From contig JAJKFH010002311.1 in the NCBI GenBank assembly GCA_023333565.1, positions 1-64,000 of the forward strand: a DNA stretch of 64,000 nt, read 5' to 3'. The DNA comes from Puffinus mauretanicus (Eukaryota; Chordata; Aves; Procellariiformes; Procellariidae). Made by a program: the position numbers and the translations under genes. Position 1 is the stretch's first letter. Each line of letters starts with the position of its first letter. The notes under the pieces are model-generated. The model saw only the letters and a program-made list of their open reading frames with translations. It was not told the DNA's origin and made no database searches. This document shows, one piece after another, positions 54,401 through 64,000 of this stretch.

Positions 54401-55569
54401 CCAGAGTCCAAATCAACTTCTGGCAACACTCTAGTAACAGTTCTCTTGATCTCCCCAGAAGAAGTCTTGATGGTTTTTATGCGAACTTTAGGAATTGCTG
54501 GTGTTGACCCTGCAGGTGAAGATGGAGACCCTTTGCTACTGTTTTCACTTGATACACTTCTGGGACTATCAGGTGGTTTGACAGATGGCTTTTTAGCACC
54601 ATCAATGAGACTCTGAGACTCAGGTGATTTTTCAATAGCCCGGGGACTTTCACTCATGTCTTTTGGTAATGGAGAAGGTTCTCCTGAATTAGACTGTAAA
54701 TCTTTACTGGTATCTGTAGCTGCCTTTTTAGCACTCAGTGCTGCAATTGCAGCAATGCATGAAGAAAGCTTCGCTGATGACTTTGCTTTGGACTGTGAAA
54801 TGCTGGCAAGATTTGTTTCACTTTTTTCAGCACTCAGTTTTCCATCAAGTACCCTGTTGTCAAGAAGCTTCTCAGAATTGTCTTTTAGCAATTTGTCCTC
54901 TGTTTTTCGAGCTTTAAAAGGCTCATAGACATTTAAATTCATGGAGTTTGTCTCTGTCTCTCGTTTAGCAACTTTATTTTTATCTATACTAGTTGAAACT
55001 GGGATTCCAGATTTAATCAAGTTCTCCCCTCCAAGTGCCTTTAGTTTGTCATATTCCTGCTGAGACACAGATCCCGCCAAGACATTTGCTCTGAAATTTG
55101 CACGCATCTCCTCTTTATCCGGAGGGTCATCCACCTCAATTTTTTCATCATCATCAAATTCTTCAGCACTTGATATTGGGCTAAACTGGTTGAAAGCTGA
55201 ATCCTTCAGTGTAGTCTCAGAAGCTGACCCATCATCTTTAAGTGACTTCCCTTCATCTTTACTGTAACTATCAAGAGCTGATGATGTTAGAAAGCCATTA
55301 TGCAAGCCATTGCCTGTGGAATGGTGGCCATCCTTGTCCACTCCTTCGGAAGAATCAATAGTACGCACATTTTTCACAATGACACTCACACCAACATCAG
55401 ATGATGACGGGGCATGAGAATCTTCATCTGTGTGAGCATTTTGTTTTATGTGGCTTTCATGGTCATCATGTCCAGATTCAATAGCTGCTTTTGGATCAAC
55501 CATGTCTGGTATGTCAAAGGCTGCAAGAAGGTCATCGAAATCTGGGGTCTTCATATCCCCCATGGTCAT
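20995..55569 (-). CDS. ZNF532: ZNF532, C2H2 zinc-finger protein (whole spliced coding span, 8 exons)
   Basis: Coding exons in transcript order are 55569-53230, 46887-46706, 43751-43575, 35204-35042, 31321-31043, 25303-25191, 23462-23315 and 21489-20995. Joined, they give about 1298 residues against ~1301 in human. The protein opens [20 protein letters not shown] and ends in MSSAEK. Residues 1-610 are acidic, then Ser/Pro/Lys-rich and Ala/Val/Thr-rich, with no predicted fold visible. From residue 616 to the end there is a run of about 14 zinc fingers, several of them atypical, plus a basic PSPKRK stretch at 1136-1141 that may be a nuclear signal. Family knowledge: ZNF532, ZNF592 and ZNF687 are nuclear paralogues that associate with ZMYND8 on chromatin, and human ZNF532 is a fusion partner of NUTM1 in NUT carcinoma. 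DNA targets are not readable from the sequence. No frameshift or stop interrupts the frame, so the gene looks functional. Confidence 0.97.
21490..23314 (-). other. ZNF532: ZNF532 intron (coding exons 7-8)
   Basis: This is a 1.8-kb intron from GTAATC to TTTTTTTAG. Its central third is a CR1 fragment (about 22361-22905) lying in the same orientation as the gene. Confidence 0.9.
22361..22905 (-). mobile_element. CR1 LINE fragment in a ZNF532 intron, minus strand
   Basis: Begins with the reversed CR1 3' end (AGCTGGAAGGGACCTACAAC and ATCTAGTCCAACTGCC). It runs through the CTGTTCCAGGGTTTGACCAC and AAGAAATGCTTCCTAATG blocks to GTGCTCCAGGTGAGG. The copy is 5'-truncated and cannot code. It lies in the same direction as ZNF532 transcription. 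Confidence 0.93.
23315..23462 (-). CDS. ZNF532: ZNF532 coding exon 7 (residues 1085-1134)
   Basis: The exon is 148 bases with acceptor TTATGTAG and donor GTAATC. It completes a stretched finger in which the second Cys (C1087) and the first His (H1103) are 15 residues apart rather than the usual 12, with H1108 closing. An acidic, Glu/Lys-rich linker follows ([20 protein letters not shown]). Confidence 0.94.
23463..25190 (-). other. ZNF532: ZNF532 intron (coding exons 6-7)
   Basis: This is a 1.7-kb intron, GTAAGT to TTATGTAG, with no recognisable feature apart from short A-rich runs near 24240-24265. Confidence 0.9.
25191..25303 (-). CDS. ZNF532: ZNF532 coding exon 6 (residues 1048-1085)
   Basis: The exon is 113 bases with acceptor TTTAAAG and donor GTAAGT. 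It encodes a canonical finger C1054/C1057/H1070/H1075 ([10 protein letters not shown]) and then C1084 of the following finger. The intron cuts S1085, inside that finger's first CxxC pair. Confidence 0.95.
25304..31042 (-). other. ZNF532: ZNF532 intron (coding exons 5-6)
   Basis: This is a 5.7-kb intron. It contains a short AAT-type trinucleotide microsatellite at 26963-27000 and otherwise nothing I recognise. Confidence 0.9.
26963..27000. repeat. AAT-type trinucleotide microsatellite
   Basis: About twelve ATA/ATG units in an intron of ZNF532, with one interruption. Confidence 0.9.
31043..31321 (-). CDS. ZNF532: ZNF532 coding exon 5 (residues 955-1047)
   Basis: The exon is 279 bases, exactly 93 codons, with acceptor ATTGTAG and donor GTAAAT. 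It starts SMHGTLK, supplying the last His of the preceding finger. A linker of about 60 residues rich in Lys, Ser and Pro follows (about 960-1020), then a finger at C1024/C1027/H1040/H1045 ([10 protein letters not shown]). Because both junctions are phase 0, skipping it would keep frame but break the finger shared with exon 4. Confidence 0.95.
31322..35041 (-). other. ZNF532: ZNF532 intron (coding exons 4-5)
   Basis: This is a 3.7-kb intron with donor GTGTGT and acceptor ATTGTAG. No repeat or RNA gene is recognised. Confidence 0.9.
35042..35204 (-). CDS. ZNF532: ZNF532 coding exon 4 (residues 900-954)
   Basis: The exon is 163 bases with acceptor TTTTTAG and donor GTGTGT. It encodes a complete finger (C905/C908/H921/H925) and most of a second (C936/C939/H952). 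The last His of the second finger, H957, comes from the next exon, so the intron splits a finger. Confidence 0.95.
38466..39030 (-). mobile_element. CR1 LINE fragment in a ZNF532 intron, minus strand
   Basis: Starts AGAATCGCTGAGGTTGAAAG and contains the reversed segment GCAACCTGTTCCAGTGCTTG. In reverse it encodes remnants such as [19 protein letters not shown] and [13 protein letters not shown]. It is 5'-truncated and interrupted by stops, and lies in the same orientation as ZNF532. Confidence 0.94.
40728..41261 (+). mobile_element. CR1 LINE fragment in a ZNF532 intron, plus strand
   Basis: Begins within the reverse-transcriptase frame ([35 protein letters not shown]). It continues through [20 protein letters not shown] and [20 protein letters not shown], and ends at the CR1 3' tail CCCTTCCAACCTGGGCTGTT. 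A frameshift near 40890 splits the ORF. It lies antisense to ZNF532. Confidence 0.94.
43575..43751 (-). CDS. ZNF532: ZNF532 coding exon 3 (residues 841-900)
   Basis: The exon is 177 bases with acceptor TTTTTGCAG and donor GTAAGC. One base completes R841 and two bases begin K900. It encodes two complete fingers: C842/C845/H858/H863 and C870/C873/H886/H891, the first reading [20 protein letters not shown]. Confidence 0.95.
43752..46705 (-). other. ZNF532: ZNF532 intron (coding exons 2-3)
   Basis: This is a 3.0-kb AT-rich intron bounded by GTCAGT and TTTTTGCAG. Nothing further is recognised in it. Confidence 0.9.
46706..46887 (-). CDS. ZNF532: ZNF532 coding exon 2 (residues 781-841)
   Basis: The exon is 182 bases with acceptor TTTAG before KTCNICQ and donor GTCAGT. 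It enters in phase 0 and leaves two bases of the codon for R841. It encodes a regular finger (C783, C786, H799, H803) followed by a Cys/His-rich module (C811, C814, C818, H822, H826, C831, H833), whose spacing does not fit one simple C2H2 finger. The reading continues ZNF532 without a break and closely matches the mammalian protein as I know it. Confidence 0.95.
46888..53229 (-). other. ZNF532: ZNF532 intron (coding exons 1-2)
   Basis: This 6.3-kb AT-rich intron runs from GTAGAG to TTTAG. A plus-strand open frame at 47660-48121 matches no family I know. I see no interspersed repeat with confidence. Confidence 0.9.
53230..55569 (-). CDS. ZNF532: ZNF532 coding exon 1 (residues 1-780)
   Basis: This single large exon carries 60% of the protein. 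The N-terminal 60 residues are acidic ([13 protein letters not shown]). Residues of about 130-160 hold a second acidic patch ([19 protein letters not shown]), followed by Ser/Lys-rich sequence and an Ala/Val/Thr-rich segment. Zinc-binding residues: C618/C621/H634 with no second His in reach, C646/C649/H664/H668 (a complete finger), and C754/C757/H770, again with no second His. The exon ends phase 0 after Q780 with donor GTAGAG (53229-53224). The ATG at 55567-55569 is taken as start because an in-frame TAG lies directly before it. A second ATG two codons later (55561-55563) sits in a stronger context, ACCATGG. Confidence 0.97.
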
Positions 55570-55589
55570 CTATTTGATTGTAAGCAAAT
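55570..55589 (-). other. ZNF532: ZNF532 5' UTR portion of the first coding exon
   Basis: A pyrimidine-rich tract ending TTTTACAG (acceptor AG at 55591-55590) lies just upstream of the start codon, so the first coding exon begins with about 20 untranslated bases. It follows that at least one noncoding exon lies upstream. I could not identify it between 55.6 and 64 kb. Confidence 0.75.
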
Positions 55590-56221
55590 CTGTAAAATAA
55601 GCAGAAAGTCATCATCTCAGTATTTTAAGCTCTAATAGCACAGTCTTACACAAAATAAGTCTATGTTCACATATACCATGCAAAAAGGTGTTTTTAACTT
55701 CTGAAGTAATATTTTCAGAAATTATACATTACAGAAGAGTGTTCCAGTGCAAGTGTACAGCCAAATTATTACACCAAGAGGTATAGTAATCCATCAACTT
55801 CACAGACTGTTACCTAGTCATTTCATTCCAGCTACAAATTTCTCTTCAGTGACTTTCTTCCTGTCCCCTCTCCTACACTCCCTCCTACCCTCTCCCACAT
55901 ACGCTATGATTACAGCAAGATACCTAGATTTTCATGAAAATAACGTGAGGCACTTGCAATTTCTCCTAAGTCTAGATTTTCCTTGACAGTTGCATTACCA
56001 ACCTGATGAGCCTTCTTGAAGATGGTAACAAATGTTTTTCTACTAACAGTTTAAGACTTGCACTGTTTTCTATAATTAAATTGCTTTATAAGAATTGTGG
56101 AGTAAGTGTCTCCCAGTATTCACAATGTTTTTTTCCAGCAACTCTAATGAAGGATCTGCTGTATCTACACTACTCCTGACAGGTGTCTCACCTACTTTAC
56201 TACTTTAAAGACCTCCCATAA

Positions 56222-56500
56222 CAGAGATTCTACAACCTCCACTGTAATTTATTCCAGTCATTCACAATTTTCACTGTTCTATGTTTCCTACTGCATAATC
56301 TGAATCTTTCTTGATGCAATCTGAATGAACTACATGTGGTTCTATTCACCTCTTTGCAACAGCACTTTACTCTGAGACCATTATCTCCTTTCAATCTTCT
56401 CCTTTTTAGGCTAACCAACAGCAGATCTTTAGGGTTTTCCTTCCCCTCACAGATAACATTTTCCAGATCCTGTTCTTTTTGGTCGCCACTGGCCTCTATT
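56222..56500 (-). mobile_element. Ancient CR1-like fragment, minus strand
   Basis: The reverse translation of 56230-56418 still reads HQERFRLCSRKHRTVKIVND followed by WNKL, the diagnostic C-terminal part of CR1 reverse transcriptase. The nucleotide sequence is strongly diverged, so the insertion is old. Confidence 0.75.
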
Positions 56501-59500
56501 GTCGGGATATTTTTCTTCCAATTCCCAAACTAAACAGGTAACTCAAAACTGAAACTTTACAAATGCTGTGTAAAAAGAAAAACTAACTTTGAGTATACTT
56601 TTAGATTTAAATCCCACTATGACATTTGCCTTTTTCCACAGACAATTATATAATAATATGCATAGCTGTGCAGGGGAATCACTTGTAGAGATCTAAAAAA
56701 ATTCAGCTACAGAAAGCACAGACACTTTTTAATTCTCTTTCATAACCATGCACAGGTATGCTTTGTATTGTTGTGACAGAGCTGTTTTTAAACGTACTTT
56801 CATTGTTCAGTAATTATCAGGCCAAAGCCAGTATTCAATGTGAAAAGATACTTAACTAAGTAAGTGTTATTGTTAGAAGATGCCCATTTAAGAAGCATCC
56901 TGTCTATCCTCCTGCCTTTGTATCGGCACTAAAGGACTGGAAAACATTCTTCTTATATAGCTCAATGTTCTGTCTCCAGTATCAATTAACACAGGCCATC
57001 AGAGAACCACGGTGTGACTAACTGCAACAGTGCTCTCCAAGCTCCTCACGTGAGCTCAGATAAGCAAGAAGCTACACGCCCCACGGCAGAAGGTCTGTTG
57101 GAAGGCACTTGCCAATGGAGATGCATCCTATAACTTCAGTAGCTCACTTCCTCCTCCTCTTAGCTCATTATCTTGAGCTTTGGAGAGAAACTACTTGCTG
57201 ACTGTTGAATCCAGCTGTAACAATGCTAAGAAAAACCAATCAGAATGCATATATGTTTAAATACATATTTTTATGCATATCGCTATCAACACGGGCAACA
57301 CTCTAACTGTTCCTCAGAAAGAAGCAGTTTATTAAAATGGCATAATCCCTTTGCTTGACAAAAATCTGTAAGACTTATGTATTCATCAACACTGGCTACC
57401 TGTAAGTCATTATGGACTCTAAGAAAGGCAACTGAGGAAAACTTCTCAAGGATACTGGAATACACAGACATTTCACATAATACCTTCAAATAAATATGTA
57501 ATAGTTTTGAAAATTGTTTACATGGTCCACTTAACGGTTTTGTTGCTCTGTCTAACTTACTAACTCCTTTTCATTACACCAAGTCCTTCTGCAGAGCTGA
57601 ACTCAGCATGTCATTCTCTAGAAAATATGAGTATACCATTGCAACTGATGAATTTAATCTCTTAATTAACTCATAATTCCTTTACTTAACAGACAATATA
57701 TATTAGCCTATCATGGTAAATGCGCATTATCAAGACTTCACTACTTTTGTAAAGCATATGGTTATAATCCATACTTATCAGACATAAGATTGTTTCATAA
57801 TGATGGTAATTCTGGATTTATTGTGTATTTGTTTAATTATAAAATTTCAAAATTCATTTATTCAAAAGCAATTTTCTAGCCCTTATGCATTTAAAACTAG
57901 TAATTGGGATAAAATGAAGACAAAGATTTAAGAAAAGAGACTAGACAAGTAATCAGTACAGCTCAACTCTCTTGCAATATAGTCAGAAGCTAACCCATCG
58001 CGTTCAGCACACATGGCAGTAGATGCCTTCCTATACCAAAGCAAGATGATTATCACACTTATGCACAGTTCTGCAGGCCTGGATTTTAGTCTATCCTCTG
58101 CCTGAAGGATTTCAAGAGCCTGTGAAAGGGCCACAATTACAAAGAAAGTTATCTAATCAATACAAAAATACATACACAATACCAAAATTACAAAGGAAGT
58201 TCTTGTAAGAATTAAATGGAAGAGATTCCAGAGACCAAAGCATATCAAATCCATGTAAAACCACAGAAACAAAGCCTTAATTGACACAGTTTTTCATGAT
58301 TTGAGATACTAATTATTTGCACTCTGATTGTACATCTGTCCACAGGTGTCTTTTTACAGTTACTATATACACTCAAAAAGAACTAGAAAGTCTTCCTAGT
58401 CTAAAACTTCCTCTAATTACATATACTGGAGTTTAATTAACATTTAGCAATAGCAATGAATTAAGTAAAGGCCCACTTACACAGTATTTTATCCAAGTAT
58501 GTTTAAGAGCAAAACAGCGTGGCAGAGGAGATGCATTTGTCCTTTACTGAGAAACTCGATTAGGCTAATTCTAAAACGGGAAGATATCTCAAAAGAATTC
58601 AGAGGTCTGCAGAGCTAAGATCATAAATTTATCCACAGAGAGCACACTGCATAAAGTTGCAACTGTCTTTCAAGTGTATGCAGAAGGAACATGCTCATAC
58701 CAGAGCATGAGAATGGAATGGTTTCTTCTATATGGGGGACCCAGAATTACTGCTGCCCTTATGAAGAATCTCTCCCATTCTTCAAACTTTTAAAGCAATC
58801 TAAGCTAAACAAAAAGGGACAAAAGACATGGCCAGTCTTGATAAACAAGTAAGCAAAGTTGTAACCTGGAAATTTTATTAATCTCTTCCTCATTATTCTA
58901 ATATAGCATTTTAAGATTCACTATGTTTCTAGCACAACTGCCAAGACGCTGAAGCCACGTTCCTCCCTTTTTTCCCTCCAAAAACCTTTCAGTTACTTCT
59001 TCCCTTAAGGATAAAACTCTGCCTTTTATCCAAGATCAAAATCAACTGACACCTTGGCTGCCAGACAAGCTGTTAGTCTATTCCTTCTCTGGGCCAACAT
59101 GATGCCTGTAAATACTCCAGAACAGGAAATGAGGCAAGTTCCTGGTTCCCTAGGAAATCGTGATTTTCCAGGAACTGGAATTTCTTTGAGAACTGCATTT
59201 AAAGTGCTGAGAGCAAAGCTCAGTGTCTCCAAAGAGACACAAAAAGGTGTAAAAACCTAGCAGCAGAGGGCTGCCACTAAGATGATCTTCAGAATCGAAC
59301 TGAGAAACAGTGCACAAGGTGTGTAATCAAGGATACATTCCTCAGACTAAACAAACAAAAACATATTTAAAGAAACAACCTGCAAGACCCCCACCTCCTC
59401 AAACATCTTTGTCTGAAATAGAATTTTTTTCATTTTTAGTTTCTAAGTAATTGAAACAAAATTCACCTCAAAACAGGGGAATGCTAACTTGAAGCATATA

Positions 59501-62500
59501 TTATGAAGAACCGTGGATAGATGATACAATAAATTCAACACCCCTAATTTTGTGGGTACTCGCATAAAGAGTCAGTTCTTTGATTTACTGACTCTGTCCA
59601 AAGTACTATTTCATTTTCAGATTACAGTCCCCCTTTGTAACATTCCTTTTCCTTTCCATGGGCTAGTTCCATTTCCCACCTCTCCACCTGGCTGTCAGCT
59701 GATGTTTACCAGGAGAACGCCAGGAAAAGCCTCTCATTTTTGTCGTAAGATTTGCAACCTTTAGCATGCTTGAATTACTTAAGAAAAGTTATTAAAAAAA
59801 ATCAGTTTCTTTAAAAATTCAAGCACTACTTTGCTTACTGATTATTCAATGATAAAAGCAAGTAAAAATGAAAAAAAAATTTCGATATGGCCAATAGGAA
59901 TTGCACAGCTAGAGAGCCACGGAGCAGTGAGGTACGATGCTTCTGGGTTCTGTTTTTTTGATGGTGGGTGATAGAACTTCTGGGGAGATACCACTGAGTC
60001 TTAAAAACTTAAGATAGCAGACTCTGAATATACTTCATGATTTCCATTAATCTCTTTGGTGACAAAGTCCACCCTATGTGTGCATCAATATCTTAATGAA
60101 ACGTAAGGTGTGAATTAAGTTCTGGAGGATAAACCAAGATTGTTTTGTTTGTGTTCATGCTTTGTTCAAAGCATGTGTGCATGACTTTCTACATTCTTTC
60201 TTTGGAAACGCATCTGCTGAAATAACTGCTTCCTATGAATGGCATGAAGTAAATGGCACAGGTTTTAGCCAAAAGAAAATACCCCTTGAGTTACTGTCTT
60301 ACTTTTCCCAGTTAGCCTTTTTACTCCGGTTCATCTGATAACACATGCAGTGAAGCACTCGCTTGGGTAATTATGTCAAAACAAAAACCAGTCCATGAGA
60401 ACTCTTTACTGACAGGGGAAGAAGCAGCAAGCAGGACAAGAATTTGATGCTACACTCATGAGAAACAGTTAAATTCTCGTAAACCTTTTGGGGCCTTCAT
60501 ATCCTGGCTGTTAAGACAGAAAGCCTAAGGATGTATTCAAAGATTTTGAAAGGCTGATCTCCAGAAAAAGGGGAAAACATCTGCAAGATGTAGCGCATCC
60601 GGGAGCTTCTGCACTATTATCTGGGATTCCAGAGACCGTTTTGAAATACTGCTTTCTTACAGCAACTATTTGTGTAGATGTGAGGAAGGCTCAAATATGC
60701 AATGACATAAATATCAAGCAAAGAAATATCAGGGCTTAGAAGTAAATAGGTGCTTCTGAAGGATTAATAAAGGCAGTTTTGTTTTACTACATGCAATTTT
60801 TGTCACTCCTCCTCAAGCCCTCTATCTATACCCATTCCAGGTGGAGGGACTCTAGCCACATGAGGAAAAACAAACAAACCTACCCTTTCGTGTACTCTGC
60901 CAAGGTGGGGGGGAGCAGAGAAACATACAGAAGAAAACATTTTTTTCTCACTTTCTAAATATGATTTACCTTGTAGCTTGGGCTTTAGGACAGCTGCAGA
61001 TGGGGCACAGTATTCTCCACAAGAAAGACCAAGCTGCATATAAATTGCTGCTGAAATTAAAAGGTACTTTTTGGTGTAAAGCTAGGCAATTGTAAACACT
61101 CAAACCAGACTCATTTTGGGAAGGTTCAACAGCCTAATGAAAACAAGCAAACAGAATCATCTGGCAGCTCCCAGACAGGTCGTATCTCCAAACCGCTCAA
61201 AACTCTGATTTTTGACTGTCTGGTACAAGAACAACTTCAAGCTTTCCAGGCCTAGCAATGAGAAATAATCCTCCTCTCTTTCCAATACTTTTCCCACTAA
61301 TATTCTCTACGCTTGAAGGCTTCTAACTATCGTTTCCGGATCACAAGCATGGTCTTCCACGCTCAATTTTTATTCTTTTATTTCATCATTAACCTTTCAA
61401 GAACTGACCAACTTTTCCTCCTTGACACTCACCCTCCTGCTCATCCAAATCTTCATTGCTCAACCACAAGTCTGGTGACTCTATGCAATTGCTTTAACTG
61501 TCTGTACCAGCCCCGTCTTTTCTACCATATTAAATTTACCTTTGCCACATAACTGTCTATACTTACAACACGTAATTCCATGCTTTTGTTCAAACAACTG
61601 CTCAACTCAAGCTTCTCTCAGCAGCAAGTCTGTTTATTATTTAAGGAAATAGGAAAAAACCCAACTTTAATTTTCATCTACCTATGGAATTCATGTTTTT
61701 TTGACAACATTCCTTTACCTTCCTTAAACTCTTCCTACAGTTTTTACCTCCGTTTGTACTATGTACAGTTGCGTACTGTTCACTCTTTAGGGAGAGACCT
61801 TTTCTTCTGTATGCTCTTCAAAGAAAATCAGCCTTCTTTTCAGGACTGTGAAAACAAGAGCATTGAGACACCACTTTTCAGTGTCTAGCACACAGTAATG
61901 TCTTGATTCTGGAAGAATACGTCTGGTATAACCATATATAATAACTATTCTGTTATAGTTAGACTGGTATAAATTCCCAGTTAGACACACTATTCCCGAA
62001 CAAAAGTCTGATAATCTGGTATAATTACTTCACTTCTAAAACAAGTAATGATGCCTAAATAACATCATGCTCATTCTGGAACAAAATGCCTACACAGGGA
62101 GTAATACCAGCCTAACCAGCATAAAAGCATTTCGTTGTTTTTTAATTTCTGTATTGTTATGCCAAGAAATTTCATCAGGTAGAGAAGACTTAAGTGATTC
62201 AATCAGAATTACAGTAATATATATCCTAACATTAGGCAAACATCAGCCTAATACACAGATTATGAGCAGTTCATTAGTTATTAAACATATATTAGTCATT
62301 ATGACTGACTAACACTTCTGACTATTTACTTTGAAAGCTAAGTATCTGAAAGAAAGACAAAAGCAATATGCTAATTCAACCACCAAACCTTCAGGAAATG
62401 AGAACCACATCTCAAATCACAACTTGGTGTGGTCTGAAATACTCAGCAGGCAAGTAGGATATGCAAGAGGCCCCTTTAACCACAATCAGCAATATCTATC

Positions 62501-63051
62501 ATATTCACATAAAATACAGGTTCCTTTTCACTTATCAAAGGTCCCATGACTTGTTACTGTTGCAAAACTCAGACAGATTCCTGCTTCCAGAAATATAACT
62601 TTCATAATAGGCAGCATTTTAATTTCTTAATTTACCATCCATAGTATCAATAAGGTCATGCCAGTCCTTATGTAAACATCTTTGTGAAGTATGGGATGTT
62701 CTACAGTTAAAATTTATACCAAGCAATCTGATATTTCAACATTATAGACCGTATCTATCTGCCTTTTAAAAAAAAAAATAAATCCAATTTGTCTCCATGC
62801 ACAAGCCTTAATGAATAAGAGAAATGTGAATTTGCACTTCTGGTTTTCTAAGAGAACATTCTACCAATATTCTTCCTCTCTCCGCCTCCTCAAAAAAGCT
62901 TCGGAGGGTAAGTATTAGCCCAGTATTTCAAGTACTAAAATTTTTAGCTTTTTTTTTTTTTACTCAATGCAGTAACCTCGCTGTTGACAGTTTCAGAAGA
63001 ATTTCAAGATTTATTCTTTACTAGCCCAAAAAAGTTTTCAACAGGCATTCC

Positions 63052-63242
63052 ACAGAATCTCAGGATAGCTGAGGTTGAAAGGGACGTCTGGAACTCCAAC
63101 TTCTCTGCTCCAAGCAGAGACAGCTGTAGCAGGACCCTCAGGACGTTGTCCAGTCAGGTTTTGAGTATTTCCAAGGATGGAGACCCCAAAATCTCTTAAG
63201 GCAACAGGTTCTAGTGTTTTACCACCCTCGCAGTAAAAACAA
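63052..63242 (-). mobile_element. Short CR1 LINE 3' fragment, minus strand
   Basis: Carries ATAGCTGAGGTTGAAAGGGA at one end, a short middle part, and TTTTACCACCCTCGCAGTAA at the other. Fewer than 200 bases of the CR1 3' end survive. Confidence 0.88.
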
Positions 63243-64000
63243 TTTAAACCATTAATTAGCATTCAGACCTACTCACATTCACTTGCCTTACCACCCACTT
63301 ATGACAATATCTAAATGCATTTTTAGAGTGCACCATCAAATGGAAGCAAGTTGTGGAAGCTTATCAAATCATCCGTTGCTGATCCAGAGCACAATCCCAG
63401 CTCATGACAGGGATAGACAGAACATTTTGGAATTGGGACAGGGCAAGAAGCTACACAAAGCTCAGGTAGTGGTTGTGATTTACAAGGTTGCCTCTGCAGC
63501 CTGTTTCCACAGCAGACGGTACCAGTTCACGTTTGACTTTGATCTACTTTCATGCGAGCTGTACAATTAAGATGCTATAAACAAATCTGGATGCCGTAAG
63601 GAGGAAAAAACCTTCAATGCCAACCTTTCTCAACTATTAATCCACACTATTGTTCGGTATTATACACAAAAGACAACATTATTTTAGAATAATTGCTAAA
63701 TTATTTACAAAACAACAACAAAAAAATTTAACTAACCCATTCTTCCACTCATTCTACTTTTATTCATCTAGTTCTAGAATACCGCAGAAGCCTGTTAATC
63801 CACACACTGGCTGCAAGAGTTGTTTTAAACTAGCAAACGCTGAAAACAAAACAAGCAATAAAACCACCAAAGTCAATGCATTACCAAGTGTATTCTGCTG
63901 ATTTGAATAAAAGTGCAGTTTGGTTGTAATTGTTTACATATTTTTAACTTTTCAATTCAGGAGTGTCTTCCATACGAATTTTGGAAGTTCAAAATCACAT

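Larger units (their letters stand above)
55590..64000 (-). other. ZNF532: ZNF532 5' intron (partial, continues off the window)
   Basis: All sequence upstream of the first coding exon reads as AT-rich noncoding DNA. It holds an old CR1 remnant (56222-56500) and a short younger one (63052-63242). There is no CpG island and no recognisable noncoding exon or promoter. In human the neighbour on this side is MALT1, but none of it is seen here. Confidence 0.7.

Noticed and set aside
53993..54616. 207-codon open frame on the plus strand
   Set aside because: It lies wholly antisense to the first ZNF532 coding exon and is a shadow of the conserved minus-strand frame.
1..64000. CRISPR arrays, operons, prophage or bacterial-type systems
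   Set aside because: The window is vertebrate nuclear DNA. No regularly spaced repeats or gene clusters of that kind are present.

Overview
This is a piece of a vertebrate, almost certainly avian, nuclear genome. The signs are a multi-exon gene with GT-AG introns, many CR1 (chicken repeat 1) LINE fragments, two solo endogenous-retrovirus LTRs of a type common in birds, and a GC-rich/AT-rich mosaic. The species cannot be fixed from the sequence. The abundance of this LTR type suggests a non-galliform bird, but that is inference.

The window holds one protein-coding gene that I can support: ZNF532, a large C2H2 zinc-finger protein, read on the minus strand. All of its coding sequence is present in eight exons between 55569 (start) and 20995 (stop). 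It splices in frame to about 1298 residues, close to the ~1301 of the human protein. Every donor and acceptor used is GT/AG and every exon phase agrees with its neighbour. The 5' noncoding exon(s) and promoter lie beyond the right edge (>64000) or were not recognisable. The 3' UTR runs from 20994 to about 19170, ending at an AATAAA on the minus strand.

Layout. 1-19.2 kb is the intergenic region downstream of ZNF532. It holds CR1 fragments (~0.4-0.7 kb and ~13.4-14.4 kb), two LTRs in opposite orientation (1341-1920 and 11017-11519), a small hAT-type DNA transposon with its target-site duplication (6526-6836), a nearly perfect 345-bp direct duplication (5318-5662 and 7979-8323), and several GC/CpG-rich blocks (about 8.7-9.6, 11.65-12.1, 14.9-16.5 and 17.1-17.4 kb) in which I recognise no gene. 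19.2-55.6 kb is ZNF532 with seven coding-region introns that carry three long CR1 fragments or none. 55.6-64 kb is intron upstream of the start codon, with two further CR1 remnants.

ZNF532 belongs with ZNF592 and ZNF687 to a small paralogue family of nuclear proteins that associate with ZMYND8 on chromatin. Nothing in the window forms an operon, cluster or multi-gene system. I looked for an undescribed system and did not find one. The best leads are the recent 345-bp duplication with an 8-bp microhomology at its edge, the two LTRs that keep a perfect CRE next to a TATA-like box, and the CpG-rich cluster at 15-16.4 kb.
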